A stretch of 64,000 nt of DNA from Denticeps clupeoides (taxonomy: Eukaryota; Chordata; Actinopteri; Clupeiformes; Denticipitidae): NCBI RefSeq assembly GCF_900700375.1, contig NC_041713.1, forward strand, positions 21,910,464 through 21,974,463. The letters run 5' to 3'. Under the pieces are notes generated by a model. The model did not search any database. It was not told the DNA's origin and was given only the letters and a program-made list of their open reading frames with translations. The translations under genes and the position numbers were made by a program. Each line of letters opens with the position of its first letter. Positions within the stretch are counted from its first letter, which is position 1. Below, one piece after another: positions 29,554 through 42,300 of the stretch.

Positions 29554-30398
29554 AAAAATATAAGTTCCCCTACCGCCACGCCGCGACACTCCCTTTTCCA
29601 CTCACCTTCTACCTCCCTCCCTCAGGCCACTGGCTCCTCCAGTGCCCACTCCCCGTGCGACGACTTGTCCCCCCGCATGTCTGCGAGTGCGTCCCCCATT
29701 TATCTATTTAATTTTGGCACTCATAGCCCTCCATAAGGAAGAAGTCTGAGGAAAAGTGAAGGCTGACCGGCCGACGTACAAATAAACACTCTCTGCTGGG
29801 GAGGCTGGGGGTTCAGGGCAGTCACATTCCTGCAGCTCGGCCCACATCTGTGCGCCAGGGATGCACGACCAGCCTCCGGGTGAAAGGTTTCAAACCGAAA
29901 CACCCTTCCCACACTCACTGGGTGAGAACATTTCCTGATGCAGTCATTCCCGCTGGTCAGCTCTCTCTCGGCCCGCACGTCTTGGAAGTAAAATGGCCAT
30001 TCTGACACAAGGAGCGCCCTCGGACTCGTTCTTTCCTCCCACCCCCGGGGGATTCTCTCTCTCCCGCTCTCCCCTCCTCCCCTTCCCTTCCTGCCGGCCT
30101 GCGAGCAGAGGATGTTGTCTGGGAGGGTGAGAGAGGAAGGGCCGCCAGCCGTGGGGATATGAGGCCTTTTTTCTCTCTTGCCCTCCTCCCTGTCTCTCTT
30201 CTCCTCGGTTTTCTCCTCTATGGGCCTTGTGGCGACACTCGGGCACGCAGCTGAAGAAAAGTATAAATGTCAGACAGGGAGAGGAATGAAAATGAGAATC
30301 GCAAAGAAGGTACGGTCACACCGCTCCATCAACATTTAACGCATTCTGACAACATTTAACGCTGCCTTTTCTTTCTTTGCATCATGGCAGAAGTTTTC

Positions 30399-30438
<40 letters not shown>

Positions 30439-30623
30439 GCAGGCCTCTGATTATTAACAGAATAAACAGCATCGAGACATTTTATCAGTTGCAGATCCAT
30501 CAGTATTCTGGTCGTCGGTGGGTTTTTTTTTCCGCAGCAACTCACAATGCAACCACTTCTGCTGCAGAATCTCAGTCTCATGACCACACCGGACACAGAA
30601 GCTATGCTGTTGCTAGCACGCAG
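29554..30623 (+). other. GC-rich region upstream of exoc3l1
   Basis: C-rich then pyrimidine-rich sequence (about 30000-30240), followed by a (GT)n repeat. It likely holds the exoc3l1 promoter and 5' UTR, but no specific start site or noncoding exon can be fixed. Confidence 0.4.
30401..30436. repeat. (TG)n microsatellite
   Basis: About 18 TG units roughly 190 bp upstream of the exoc3l1 start codon. Confidence 0.95.
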
Positions 30624-33600
30624 ATGAAGAATGTCGAGCATTCCTTAAATGGCGAGATGGCGAGTGGTTAGTCATTTGCTTGACAACAAGCTGCCTCTAT
30701 CTTGACAGTTCCACTTCCAGCGGAGGTGTGGCCAGAGTTGGAGAGGGCAGAGTATTTGGCCCGGGGTGCAGCCTTGAAATGGGCTTCGGGTGTGTTCTGC
30801 CGTCCAGAGCATCTGGAGAAGCTGGGCCAGTACAGGAAGAGAGAGAGCCAAAGAACGTCATCCATTCACTCAAGGCTGAAGGTACGGCCTCATCTTACTT
30901 CAAATTCCAGATGTGGTGGAGTCACAGTACGGTGGCAGGGGTGAATGTATCAGTCTGAGGTGTCCTGGTCTGACAACATTTTCTTATAGATGTTGATGTT
31001 GACGGCCGAGTCCCAAAACCCAATCCAGCCTGTAGGGTGTGCTGAAAAACCAAGTCTGCTCCACTTTTTTTCGGGATTTGAAAGGCCTTAAACTGGTCTT
31101 CAGTGCAGCATTCAGCAACATTAAAAACACAATTGTGAAGAGTCGATGAGTATATAAACTGTGGCGAGTTGGAAAATGTGTTTGACCAATTAAAAAGTGT
31201 CTTTGACCGTACAATGAAGTAAATGAGGTTTTCAATCCTTCATCGTTCCTGCAGTCCAGACACACCAAAACTGTAAAATAGTTCCTCCAATTCGAAACGG
31301 ACTAATTTTACCAGCAGGCCCAAGATGTCCTTACCACACCTTGTAATAAGATACGTTATTTTTTGCAGAGCACTTTTAGTATGAGAATGTAAAGTGTATA
31401 TTGTGTTGGTTTTTATTATCATGGTATACCTAAGATGAATCAGTCCTTACTGTACATTGTTCTCTCAGTCAGTGGTGCAGTCGTACCTTGAGGGTGTGGG
31501 CTGGGGACTTGAGCAGTTACGTGAGGCGCGTGAGGAGCTCAGAGAGGTGTCCCATGCAATGAAGAAAGTCCAAGCGGAGTCCAAGAAGAATGCAGAAGGC
31601 GTTATGGCCCTGGAGACAATGAGGGATGTATCTGTTCATCACCGTCAACTGCTAGCTACTGTTAGTAACCTACCTCGCCTCAACTCGGGTAAAAAAAAAA
31701 GAGACAAAAATAGGCTTATGGTTAAAGGCCATATAATTTTTGTCTTCTTAAAGTTCTCTGCAAAATTGTCATTTAAATTGCTCTTGCTGTCCAAGTGTGC
31801 AGCATGGTGTTGGAGACTGAGCGCTTGGTGGAATCTCGGAGGTTGCTGGAGGCCCATGCCCGGCTGATGGAGCTAGAGCGGTGGCAGGACGAGGTGCTGC
31901 TGCAGATGTATGGTGATGGAGCTGGTGGAGGAGGGGCCAGGCCAGCCCCGCCTCCTGAGGACGAGCAGCTGGTGAGGAGTTATTTCTCAGGCGTCGGCCG
32001 ATTGGTGGAGGCCTTGGCTAAGGAACTGTGGGCTGTGGTGGGAAGTGGTCTGACACTGGCCCGTCAAAATCCAACGCCATTTGTGTCTGCTGTGAGGATC
32101 GTGGAGCGCGAGGAGGCTCTGGACAAAGCGCTGATGGAGGAAAGGGTGGGCGGGGCTATGGGAAGCTCCAGACCCCTCCCCCCTGGCAGGCCACGCTGCT
32201 GGAGAGAATGCTTCTTCAAGGCAAGAAGAACGTCCATAACTATAAATATGTATTTTTATGTGTCAAATATGTATCTCACCTTAGAAATGCAGTAATGTGC
32301 TACAAGTAGGGCTGCCACGATGATCTGACTGGTCACGCTGACGTCGTTGACGACCAATTTAATAGTGGACGAGTCGTATTTATTTTTTATTTAAACAATT
32401 TAACATATTTGGAAGTGTTTGGTATTTTTGTTTTAAGCCAAAACTTTGATAAAATTATACTGCAGGACTAAATGGGTCCAAATAATATGCAAATCGTAAA
32501 TTTTGTCTAAATCGTAGAACTTGTAAACAGCAGTTGTGAAAACTGCACTTTATGCTACAGTGAAAGAATTGTTGATCTAATTATTCGACTAATCGGTTCT
32601 TCTGGCTTCTGCCAAGCCGACTGCGAAACAGAGAAGTGTGCATCATCACACTCTGATGTGGAAACCTCTGTGGAAACAGCAGAGATGAATCTCTGCTGTG
32701 CTTTTGTGCCAGTAGAGTTTTACACTTTCGCTTGCCAGTAAAATCACTTGCATTTGACTGTACAATATGCAGCGTGGACAAATTCTCACAAACCATCTTA
32801 TTGCAACAGTGGCATCACATCACATTTTGTGTCACCAATGTTTGTAAATGGAGATTGCAAGGTTGCATTGTATTACTTTTGTCTGCCTAATGTATGCTGG
32901 GTTTAGTGGGACAGCTGCTGGTCTTTGGTTAACTTCTTCAATATTAAACTAAGTCCCATCTGTAGGTGATCGAAGAGGCTGTTTCAGCACGTTTCCGCAA
33001 TGTGTCCTACCTCCACACACGTGGGCCTGGCCTGGCAGGCCATTTGTCTGCCCTGCAGCATGCAATCATGGGGGACCTGGCCACGGTGCGCCACTTACTA
33101 GAGCATTGTGTACCACCCCACTACCACCTGACTCGGGCGTATCTGCGTGCCTGCCACCACTGCCTACAAAGCCACCTGGGCCAGGTCATCGGCTGGGAGC
33201 TTGAGAGCGGCGAGATCTTTGCTGTCCTCAACTGGGTCCTTCACATATACAACAGGTATTTCTGTGTGTTTGTGTGTGTGAGTTAGTGAGTTGGAGACAG
33301 TTTTGCATTTTAAATAGTTTATCTTTTGTACTTAGAAGCATATTATTATTATATTATTCCACAATTTTTCACTTCTGACCAGAAAATAGCTTGGTATTGT
33401 CCTGAACTGTCCATATACATTACTTAAATATGACATCCCAAACCGGGGAATCAGTTGTGATGGCACTCTATCCCTCTAGTTCCGAAATGATGGGGGACCC
33501 AGAACTGGTTGCAGAGATGGACCTTGAGGAGCTGGGACCTCTTATTTCACAGGAGGGTCTGGAACAGTTGCAGCACAAATATGTCCAGAGTGTCCGGGTG

Positions 33601-36600
33601 AGGCTGCCAACTGATTTTTCTGTTTTGAGTCAAAATCCGCTGAGGTCAGAGGATGGTTAAGCTGTTCTAAAACCACAAGGGTTCAAGGGTGTGTTTCACT
33701 GTTGTTTTTAAATAAGTTTAATAAGAGACGTGTGGTTTTTTTTGGTCATGCTTTACAGCAGGGGTCACCAAGCCTGGTCCTGGAGGCCACTTGTCCAGCA
33801 CATTTTTGTGTTTACCTTGTTTAGCCCACCTGATTCAGCCTCTACACTGGTTATCACCCAGATCTTGAGTTGAATGAGGTGAGGTGGAACATGGAAAGAT
33901 CTAAGATGTGCAGCACTGGTGCCCTTCGCGGACCAGGGTATGCGACCCCCGCTTTACAGGTTATGCATAAATCATATAAATGCCGCTTTGTCCTAGAAAA
34001 GTGTGTCTGAGTGGATGCACAAGGCCTTGGATGTGGAGCTGACTGACTGGAAGAGAGATGAAGAGCCGGATCTAGACCACGAGGGCTATTACTATACCTG
34101 TCTTCCCACCATTATCACACAGGTACGTCCAGTACCCAGAATTTCAGACTGTCAAGCAAAACATATGACCAAGTGCTTGAGGCATTTGTAACACATCTCT
34201 ATAGGATTTTGTTATTGGGGTGCCAGGTGTCAAGTGCTTTTTTCCATGCACAAAATACATTCTGTTCCGCATGATGCTTTTTGTCCACAGATATAGTAAA
34301 CCCTGTGACACTTACCCAAAAAAACAAGAAGTCATCACTTTTTTTTTTTTTCAAAAGCTATTACATGTTTGTCAACCACAGAGGGGTCTATCTTATCTTA
34401 TCTTATATGTCATACTGCTCACGAAATTGCATTTTGTCATTGAAAGAAAGACTGAAGGCTTTTTATCTACTGTATAATATAAGGACAGAATTAATTTTTT
34501 TATTTTTTTATCAATGACAAAAAGTCAGTGTTGTGTCCATTATACAAAAATGTCGACGTGAAATGCCGTAGCATCTCAGCCGATGTGCATGTGCAACTGC
34601 AGTCCCTTACCGGACGTCCTGGGGCAGTAGCACTCCTGCTTTCTGCATTCTCAACGAAGGAGAAGGGCCTCTGAATTACGGCGGAACGGGACTCTGTTTT
34701 CTTTTTATTCCACACCAGCAGGAGGCAGCACAGAGGCGTGATGTAAACTGCTGGTAGGTACGTTTGTGTCAGAAATATTATGATTCGTTCTGAAAGTCAA
34801 CCTCCTCCATCCAATGTTCAGTCTGAGTAAATGAGTAAACCGGCTTTTATTTCATTTGCATAAGTCAGTACTTGAAATGTGGTAAATTATGAGACATTAC
34901 CTTCAGTAGTAGCCTCTAGTGGGTAAAACACAAGGTCCCAGGTTCAAACCCCACTTACTACCACTGTGTCCCTGAGCAAGACACGTAACCCTGAGTGTCT
35001 CCAGGGTGACTGTCCCTGTCACTACTGGTTGTATGGCGCTCTGGATAAATGCCGTAAATGTAAATGATTTTTCTTTGTAATATTGATACAGCTTTCTGTT
35101 TTTTTGTTTTAGTATTACCAAGAAAAGGTAACATCACTTTAAAGATGGGAACCAGCCTCACTCCAGAGCATGTGCGGCCCATGTGCTCACACGCCTGCTC
35201 TCCAGTTTAAAATGTCTTTTTTTCCTCTGACATTATTTTCATTTTCAGCCTTAATTTTAAGCCTTATTTTGGAACCAGCAGGATTCTAATCAAGACTTCA
35301 TTTTGGACCGTCAGACGCTGCTGTTTTCATATACATATTTGCATTCTACATATTTGTTATCTTTTGTAATACTTTTCCCATTTTAATGCATCTATTTTTT
35401 GGGTGTGATCAATTTCATAATGTTACAGATACATGCAATAAAGCGATCAAGTTTAATTTCCAAATTCATTTGCTTCATGGATCATTATTTAAATTTAAAG
35501 AGTGTTCCTACAGGGTGGCAGAGCTAATTTAACTATATTTTATTAAACAGCTGCAGTGCTGTTCGTTTGGAAAATGAAAAAAAAAAAAAAATCCATTTTG
35601 CAATTTAATTTCATTGTTGTTCTAGTGTAATTACAATATGTGAATGGAGTAATAATACATCGTACTGGGTGCTAAAGAATTAATAACATAATAATGTGGA
35701 TTGCTAATAAAATTAAATGTGGTTTTATGTATTTGCAAGTAATGGTATAAAGGTTATAATTTCATAAGTGGTAAATATTTGCAATTTCAATGTAATGTAG
35801 CATATACCTAAACAGAATTTAATTCACTGTTAGTACATTTTGATCTCTGCGCTATGTAACTTTCTGGATTGGGTTGCTACATCTTCCTTTTATTTTCCTG
35901 CATGTTTGCTTTGTTCTGTTAGATGCTAGAGGAGAATGCCAGAGTTGCTCTGATGATAAGTGAAGTTCTTCGGGATCAGACAATCCGGATGGGACTTTAT
36001 GAGATGGATAACCTACTGAATAGGTGTGTAACCCACTGGATTTTGTAATTGTAATAATTTGTAATTTTGTAATAAAGACTTGCTCAAATTTTCTAATTTT
36101 TTTCCCCTCAGGTTTCGAGAAGCTCTTGTGGATTTGGGGAAGGAGCATCAGAAAGACCACAGCGCTGGCAGTAGCAAGTTTTATCTCCATTACCTGTTGG
36201 CTTCAGTCAGCAACTGCATCATCCTCAAGTGAGATGATCAACCAACTCTATTCTTGCAGTATGTCTGTTTGTATACAAATCTGTTAAAGGTTGATGCATT
36301 AACTACTGGTCCTGTCTCTAGTGCCTGTGTAAGTGTGTGGATATGTTCCATTGCTCTAAAATGTACCCCTGAAATGTGTTGCTAGAACGTCCACAGAAAG
36401 CCTACAGCAGCAGCTGACCACGCGCCCAGCAGGCCGGTTTTCCCGAACTCCCCCAAACCCACTGGCTGCACTAGACCGGGCTGTCAGGAAGGCCTGCCGC
36501 TTGGTGATGGATCGGTTGCTCTTCGAACTACAGCTTTTTCTTCAGGACCTCATGTCACCCTCCTGGCTGGCCCAAGACCATGTCACCCGCAAAATCTGCA

Positions 36601-38190
36601 CTGTCCTGGAACACCACTGTGAGCTGTACAGTCGTGTGAGGCCGCCATGTCGACAGGTTGAGCTTTATAGTTTTCTTTTTCCACCAGATTCAGGTTCCAC
36701 CTCAAAGAATCTAGAGAAAAACTATGTTGTATATTGGGGAGGACTGGTCAGCCCCCCCTGCCCATATACCCAGTTTAGCATGTATCAGCTTTTAAGGGTA
36801 CGTTTGTGTTCAGTGGGCCCTGGATTTTCATAGTGGCTCTATGACCTCTGTGCAACGTAGCGTTTGCAGGAGGAGTGCCAGTGGCTGGTGGTGGTGGAAT
36901 ATATACGGGTGCTGATGCAGAAGAAACTGGTCTGCCGATGTGCAGATGAACGGGAGCAGCTTGCCCAGCGGATGACTATGGATGTTCAGCAACTGAGAGA
37001 TGTGTTTCAAGGCATGGTGAGGGGTCACAGAGCATCATCTGAGGCATCATCACAAACCGAGCAAACAAGACATTACATGTAGGGGTGTCAGTATAAACAT
37101 GTTAGTTGTTGTAAGTAATTTTTGTCACACAGATTCAAAAATAATTTTAGCAAAATACAATACCTACAAATTACATAAAGATGGAAAGGGACAGTGAAGG
37201 AGTGAAGGGCAGATTCAGATTACATAATTTTTGCGTGAACATTTACTTCCAAATGAACACAAATGGCTGCTGAGGTGCTCAAACACAGGAGCATGAAGCT
37301 CCTGGGTCTGGATAAAAACATTCAAATGAAGTTCACAGCATTTTTTTCACCATCATCTGAATCAGCCCTTGGGCAGAAAAAGTTATCTGACTTTAGAACC
37401 AAAGTCCTTTTCATTTCGTTTTATTTGCATTTTGTTTACTGTCAAAGTCTACGGTCAGAGTAAAACAAAAAGACAAAATCATCTCCCTGTCACCACCCCA
37501 TCTGAGCCTCCTTCCAGTCTTGTCCCTCCTTTCAGATTTGCTGTAATGTATTTTTAATAAGCTTCAGTAATATCTAGTAGGCTTCAGTCAAAATTAACTA
37601 ATTTAATTCATTTGTTTTGAATTTCATTAAACATCTAGTTTAATTACAGAAATAATACAACACCAACAAAAAGAGTAGTTAGAAATTTCTGTATATGTAT
37701 CATAGTGCTTTTGAAATAGGGTTGTACATGATTAATGCAAGAAATGCAAGAAACCATAAAGACATTTTTATGAACCATTCTGTTCTCAGGAAGGAGATGG
37801 GGCAGTGGGAGAAGTCAATCCCATTGCTCTGCTGTCTGTGCTGAGTAGCTTCATCAAGCTGAGAGACCCCAGCGTGCTAACATTAGAAGTCTGTGGCCTG
37901 GTGACAAAGTATCCGGACATCAGGTAAACGTCACACATTTTACACCATCTTTTTCTGCCTGTCTTGGATGAGTTTTACTTCCGACTGTCTTCCTGTTCCA
38001 TAGTGAAGAGCATGTGATTGTGCTGATGGACATCAGGGGGGATGTTTCCAGGGATATTCGAGGATCCGTGTTGAACTTCCTTGAACAGAGCGCCCCCCAG
38101 CTTCAATCAGGATACCGACCAATCTTCACTGACATTCTGGTGCCTTCTCCAAGTTTGGCTTTCTGCCTACCCACATCCAAATGTGCCTGA
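30624..38190 (+). CDS. exoc3l1: Exocyst complex component 3-like protein 1
   Basis: Complete gene of 13 coding exons, 786 aa (human about 746): 30624-30666, 30709-30881, 31469-31688, 31796-32220, 32966-33255, 33480-33597, 33997-34122, 35923-36023, 36112-36228, 36386-36656, 36861-37016, 37790-37923, 38004-38190. EXOC3-family proteins (Sec6 fold) build the exocyst tether for secretory vesicles; EXOC3L1 is the paralogue described in regulated secretion. The diagnostic N-terminus ERAEYLARGAALKWASG and RPEHLEKLGQYRKRE match EXOC3L1, not EXOC3. Later motifs include WVLHIYNSSEMM, GYYYTCLP, VVVEYIRVLMQKKLVCR and CGLVTKYPDIS, spread over the whole length. The first exon is short (14 codons plus one base) and is supported by frame and by an N-terminus like the human protein. 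Intron 4 uses a GC donor. Introns hold several MITEs and one SINE. Confidence 0.93.
32307..32600. mobile_element. Possible hAT-like MITE
   Basis: It starts TAGGGCTGCCACGATGATCT, matching a sequence I recall as the end of fish hAT-type MITEs, and ends near ATTATTCGACTAATCGG. The right terminus is unclear. It lies in exoc3l1 intron 4. Confidence 0.45.
33759..33951. mobile_element. hAT MITE with intact target duplication
   Basis: A 193-bp element in exoc3l1 intron 6 with ends CAGGGGTC and GACCCCCG. It is flanked on both sides by the 8-bp duplication CTTTACAG (33751-33758 and 33952-33959). An 8-bp duplication is the hAT hallmark. It carries no coding sequence. Confidence 0.85.
34905..35067 (+). 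repeat. SINE family A copy, shortened
   Basis: Copy in exoc3l1 intron 7 with a small loss in the head (after AGTGGGTAAAACACA) and in the 3' segment. The tail TGTAAATG is present. Confidence 0.75.
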
Positions 38191-38358
38191 CCTGTACACC
38201 GTGTCTCGGAAGAGATTAATATGAGCTGTTTGGACTCATTCTGTTGTGTATTTAGGCATATTTATGTGCAGCACACTGCAGAATTTATAAATTGTAAGAC
38301 TGTGTATTGCATTTCAAGTTGTCCCAGGACATTTTCAAATGATATATTGCCTCTGATC

Positions 38359-38364
38359 ATTAAA
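38359..38364 (+). terminator. Candidate polyadenylation signal of exoc3l1
   Basis: ATTAAA about 170 bp after the stop codon. A second candidate, AATAAA at 38597, lies at the edge of an antisense SINE. Confidence 0.4.
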
Positions 38365-38597
38365 ATCTTTTTTCATTTAAGCAATGGAATATTTTTGATA
38401 TTTTGCACATGACCAGGACAATATTTGTATATTGGAAATTTTCAAGGAAATATTCATTTCGTTATGTTTTCATCTGTCACCCCCACAGTGGACCAGTGAC
38501 TTGGTATATCCTCCATTTTACCAAGAACCCTAAGTGTACGTGTATTGAGATTGAAAGGAGAGCTTGAGGATTACTATTTACTATAATTAAAGTGAAA

Positions 38598-38775
38598 ATA
38601 AAGTGATTGTGATACACTGCAGCACAGTACACGGTGAAACAACGAAATGTGTCCTCTGCATTTAACCATCACCCTTAATGAGCAGTGGGCAGCCATGACA
38701 GGCAGACAGAGCAGTGTGGGGGGACGGGATTCGAACTAGCAACCTTGTGATTACCCGCCAGGCCACTAATGCCAC
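38598..38775 (-). repeat. SINE family B copy
   Basis: Antisense copy with internal losses, ending in CCGCCAGGCCACTAATGCCA. It adjoins the inverted prmt7 exon 9 copy, just as a family B SINE adjoins the real exon 9. Confidence 0.8.
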
Positions 38776-38810
38776 TGCTACTGAATTGCAATACAGCGAT
38801 TCAACGTTTG

Positions 38811-39033
38811 TGCAGCTAAATTAAAAAAATGCTCTTTACTATGTAAAAAAAAACGAATGAACACACTGAAAATGAGTGATATGTAACTCACACTCTGTAA
38901 GACACACATATAGCTCTCGTTTTTGTCACCGTCATTCAACTCTCCAAACCGAGGTCGTGCCCAGACCAGATGGGCCTGGCAAGTGCAGCTCGGCCGACTT
39001 CCGTCCGCCATTCTGTGCACTAAGAGAAAAAAA
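38811..39033 (-). pseudogene. Inverted copy of prmt7 exon 9 with intron flanks
   Basis: Read on the minus strand this matches 42976-43213: acceptor tract TTTTCTCTTAG, exon start TGCACAGAATGGC, the coding part CAGGCCCATCTGGTCTGG, exon end AGTGTGAGTTACATATCA and intron sequence to AATTTAGCTGCA. Because intron sequence is included on both sides it is a DNA-level duplication, not a processed copy. Compared with the real exon it lacks about a dozen bases and has scattered changes. Its splice sites look intact, but on the strand opposite to prmt7. Confidence 0.9.
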
Positions 39034-39042
39034 AGTTCACAT

Positions 39043-39115
39043 CCCGAACCACCAAGGTGCCACAGAGCAAAGCACCGTCCCCACACTGCTCCCCTATCAC
39101 CGTGTCACTTCACTT
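39043..39115 (+). repeat. SINE family B partial copy
   Basis: Middle part of a family B SINE (CCAAGGTGCCACAGAGCAAA and following) on the other side of the inverted exon copy. Confidence 0.65.
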
Positions 39116-39327
39116 CAACGGTCTAGGTGAAGATCTGGCAACACGAGTCATGTGAAACCTCAGACTAGAGCTCCAACGTTCTAGGTGAAGATCTGGCAAC
39201 CCATATCACGTGATCACCGGAGTTAATCGCAATATGTCTGCGCCCGTGACGGGAACGTTGTGAATTCTTCTGGAAACGCTTAGAACAGTGTTATTTTAGG
39301 AGGAACAGGAACAGGAATATCGGAAAC
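39116..39327 (+). promoter_or_regulatory. prmt7 promoter region with tandem repeat and E-box
   Basis: A unit of about 36 bp containing CTAGGTGAAGATCTGGCAAC occurs twice (about 39121-39156 and 39178-39213). The second copy ends in the palindromic E-box TCACGTGA (39206-39213); the first has TCATGTGA. The prmt7 start codon follows about 115 bp later. Confidence 0.6.
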
Positions 39328-42300
39328 ATGAAGACGTTCTCTGGTCGTACGAATGCCACAACAAACGCACTGGACTGGGTGGAGGAGAGTGAGGAATATG
39401 ATTATCACCAAGAGATCGCCAGGTACGGCAGAGCAACCTCGTGGCTCCGCTCTTGGTCAATATTGGAATACATCGTTAAATATTTTTCATTAAATGTAAG
39501 GATCACTTGCTTCAAACATTCCGAGCCATGTCGCTGATTGACTGCATCCCTCTGCAGGTCCTGCTATGCAGATATGTTGCATGATAAAGACAGAGTAAGT
39601 ATCTGATATTTACATTTAAATTTAGAGCATTTATCAGACGCCTTTGTCCAGAGCGACTTACAATCAGTAGTTACAGGGACATGTCCCCCCTGGAGCAACA
39701 TAGGGTTAAGTGTCTTGCTCAGGAACACAATGGTAGTAAGTGGGTAGTAACCTGGGTCTTCTGGTTCATAGGCGAGTGTGTTACCCACTAGGCTACTACC
39801 ACACGATATGCGATGGGAGGTTGTGTTGACCGCACATGGTGTTGGAATTGATCTGTCTTTTTTTTTTTTTTTTTAAGAATGTGAAATATTACCAGGGCAT
39901 CAGAGCAGCTGTTCGGCGAGTGAAGGCCCGCGGGGAGAAGGTGGTGGTGCTCGACATTGGTACCGGGACAGGTCTACTGTCCATGATGGCTGTCACTGCT
40001 GGAGCGGATTACTGTTATGCTCTGGAGGTATCATGTCAATTTGAATCAGTTGCATTTTTACACTCTGGAAAAAAATTATCTGGAGAGTGAACACTAACAC
40101 TTGATCATGACACAGGAATTGAATCTTTTATTAGAGTTTATGGTTATGGTAAATTAATCCACCAAACCCACATAGCAAAATTGGGTCACACTCGGCCTTG
40201 ATTAGTGCTGTGTGATTCACAACTCACCCGGACTTAATCACCCAGATCCATGAACATGAGTCATGATTCTTAGGACTCCAGTGAACTGAATTTACAGTTT
40301 CTTTGCACCATTCGAATTTGAATCGCTCACACAGGTTAGCGCTCCTAACTTGAGTCCGTGCATCCGGCGGTTAACTTCCTCCACAGCCGAAAATGAAGCC
40401 GAATCTGAATTGTCTCCGTTGTCTCAAACCAGCAGGTTTAATTTGAAAGTGATTAATTCTAATGGCAAGGCATTTTACTGATGCAAGAACAAACAGCAAA
40501 GAACAAAAAGCTTCAGTACTCAACACGTTTTTTTTTATATCTTCTATATTTATAATACATTTTATATATTTATGCTGACTGATTCACTGGGCTAAATCAA
40601 CAACAAATTTTCAAGACCATAGAGATGCAAGATTAATGCACCAGTAAATTGTGTGAAATACAAGTACACATCCTGTTAATTGTTGTGTTTTTGTACTTAA
40701 CAGGTTTTTAAGCCGATGGCTGAGGCAGCTTCTACTATAGTGAAGAAAAATGGCTTTAAGGACAAAATCAAGATTATTAATAAACACTCGACCGAGGTCA
40801 CCGTAGGACCAGGTCAGGTTGTCCAACCGTTCCACTACATGTATATGCCTATGATTTTCAGACTGCGTTTGGTAATTCAGATTTTTATTGTTTTCCCCCC
40901 AAGGTGGAGACATGCAGACAAAAGCCAATGTCCTCATCACTGAGCTTTTTGACACTGAGCTGATCGGAGAGGGCGCATTACCAAGCTACGAGCATGCACA
41001 TATTCATCTGGTTCAGGTTCTAAAATACTTCCCATTTATACTTTCAGAAATATTATTCACATTTTAATCAAGGTGTGTGTGCTTAAAGGTCAGAACATTC
41101 AACAATTAACACTACAAATTAACACTTGTCACTACAATTAACAAATTCAAATGCATTTGCACGAAAGATCTCTGAAGACTTTTACAGTATGCAGGTCCCT
41201 GTTGTGCTTTAGAAAGGCTGCGAGGCTGTTCCTCACCGCGCCACCGTCTACGCCCAGCTGGTCCAGTCTGAGAAGCTGTGGAGTTGGGCGCAGCTGCAGC
41301 CAATAGAGGTCAGCGCCACTCATAAGCTGGTGCCCCCTCCGGATGTGGAAGGCTGTGCTGGAGCGCCGTCTGTCTGTGACGTCCAGCTCAGCCAGGTGTC
41401 CCCAGGATCCTTCACTCCACTAGGACCGCTCTGCACCATGTTCATGTGAGAGGCGAAGCTCCTGAAAAGAATTAAGCCGGTTAAATACGTTGTCTCGACA
41501 TAATCACCACGGCTTCTTTTTGTAGGCCAAGTTATTCTGATATTGTAAGTTTATGACTGTGCCATTTTAACCCTTACTGTAAAATTAATTTCAGTTACAT
41601 TCAATGAAGTTACAATTCAATTACATTTACAGCATTTATCAGACTTCGTTATCCAGAGTGCCTTACAATCAGTAGTGACAGGGACAGTCCCCCTGGAGAC
41701 ACTCAGGGTTAAGTGTCTTGCTCAGGGACACAATGGTAGTAAGTGGGGATTGAACCTGAGACTTAAATATCTTCTGGTTCATAGGTGAGTGTTAGGTTAC
41801 AATCACCCATATCCAATTTTAGTAAATTCATAGCCATATCTAGTTGAATCTGGTGAGGGGGTGATGGGATATTTTAATTACTTTTTTCCCCCGGCAGTGT
41901 GGATTTCAGCCAGCCTGTCAGCAGCGAGTCCAAGTCCTATTCTAGAAGTTTCCAGATCATGACCAGTGGACGGGCCCAGGTCGTTCTGTCCTGGTGGGAC
42001 ATTGAAATGGACCCAGAGGGCACAATTATATGTACCCTGGCACCCAGTTGGACCTACTCAGACCCTAAAGATTATCCTGTGAGTTACAAAAATGATTAGA
42101 TTGTGTGGCCTCTGATAAAATTATAACCAAAGTGACATTAATTGATTTAATCTCATGCAGTTGATGTTCTCTGGGCAATATGACTGTGACATTCATAAGA
42201 TGTGCAGGATACGTCATCACACATTTCAGTACAAATTGTACATCATGTTGTATCCCCTCTACTTTACAATCATGCATCACTTGTATTTTGGCTGGTAAAA

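Noticed and set aside
29083-29736. Proline-rich plus-strand open frames around a SINE
   Set aside because: C-rich composition alone explains them. The frame is cut by a SINE and no known motif appears. I left the region without a gene call.
34715-34730. Second CTCF-like motif CCAGCAGGAGGCAGCA
   Set aside because: One core position departs from the consensus and such GC-rich matches are frequent by chance, so it was not listed as a feature.
30624-38190. Gene taken as exoc3
   Set aside because: The overall fold is the same, but the N-terminal ARGAALKWASG block and VCRCADER are features of EXOC3L1, not EXOC3.
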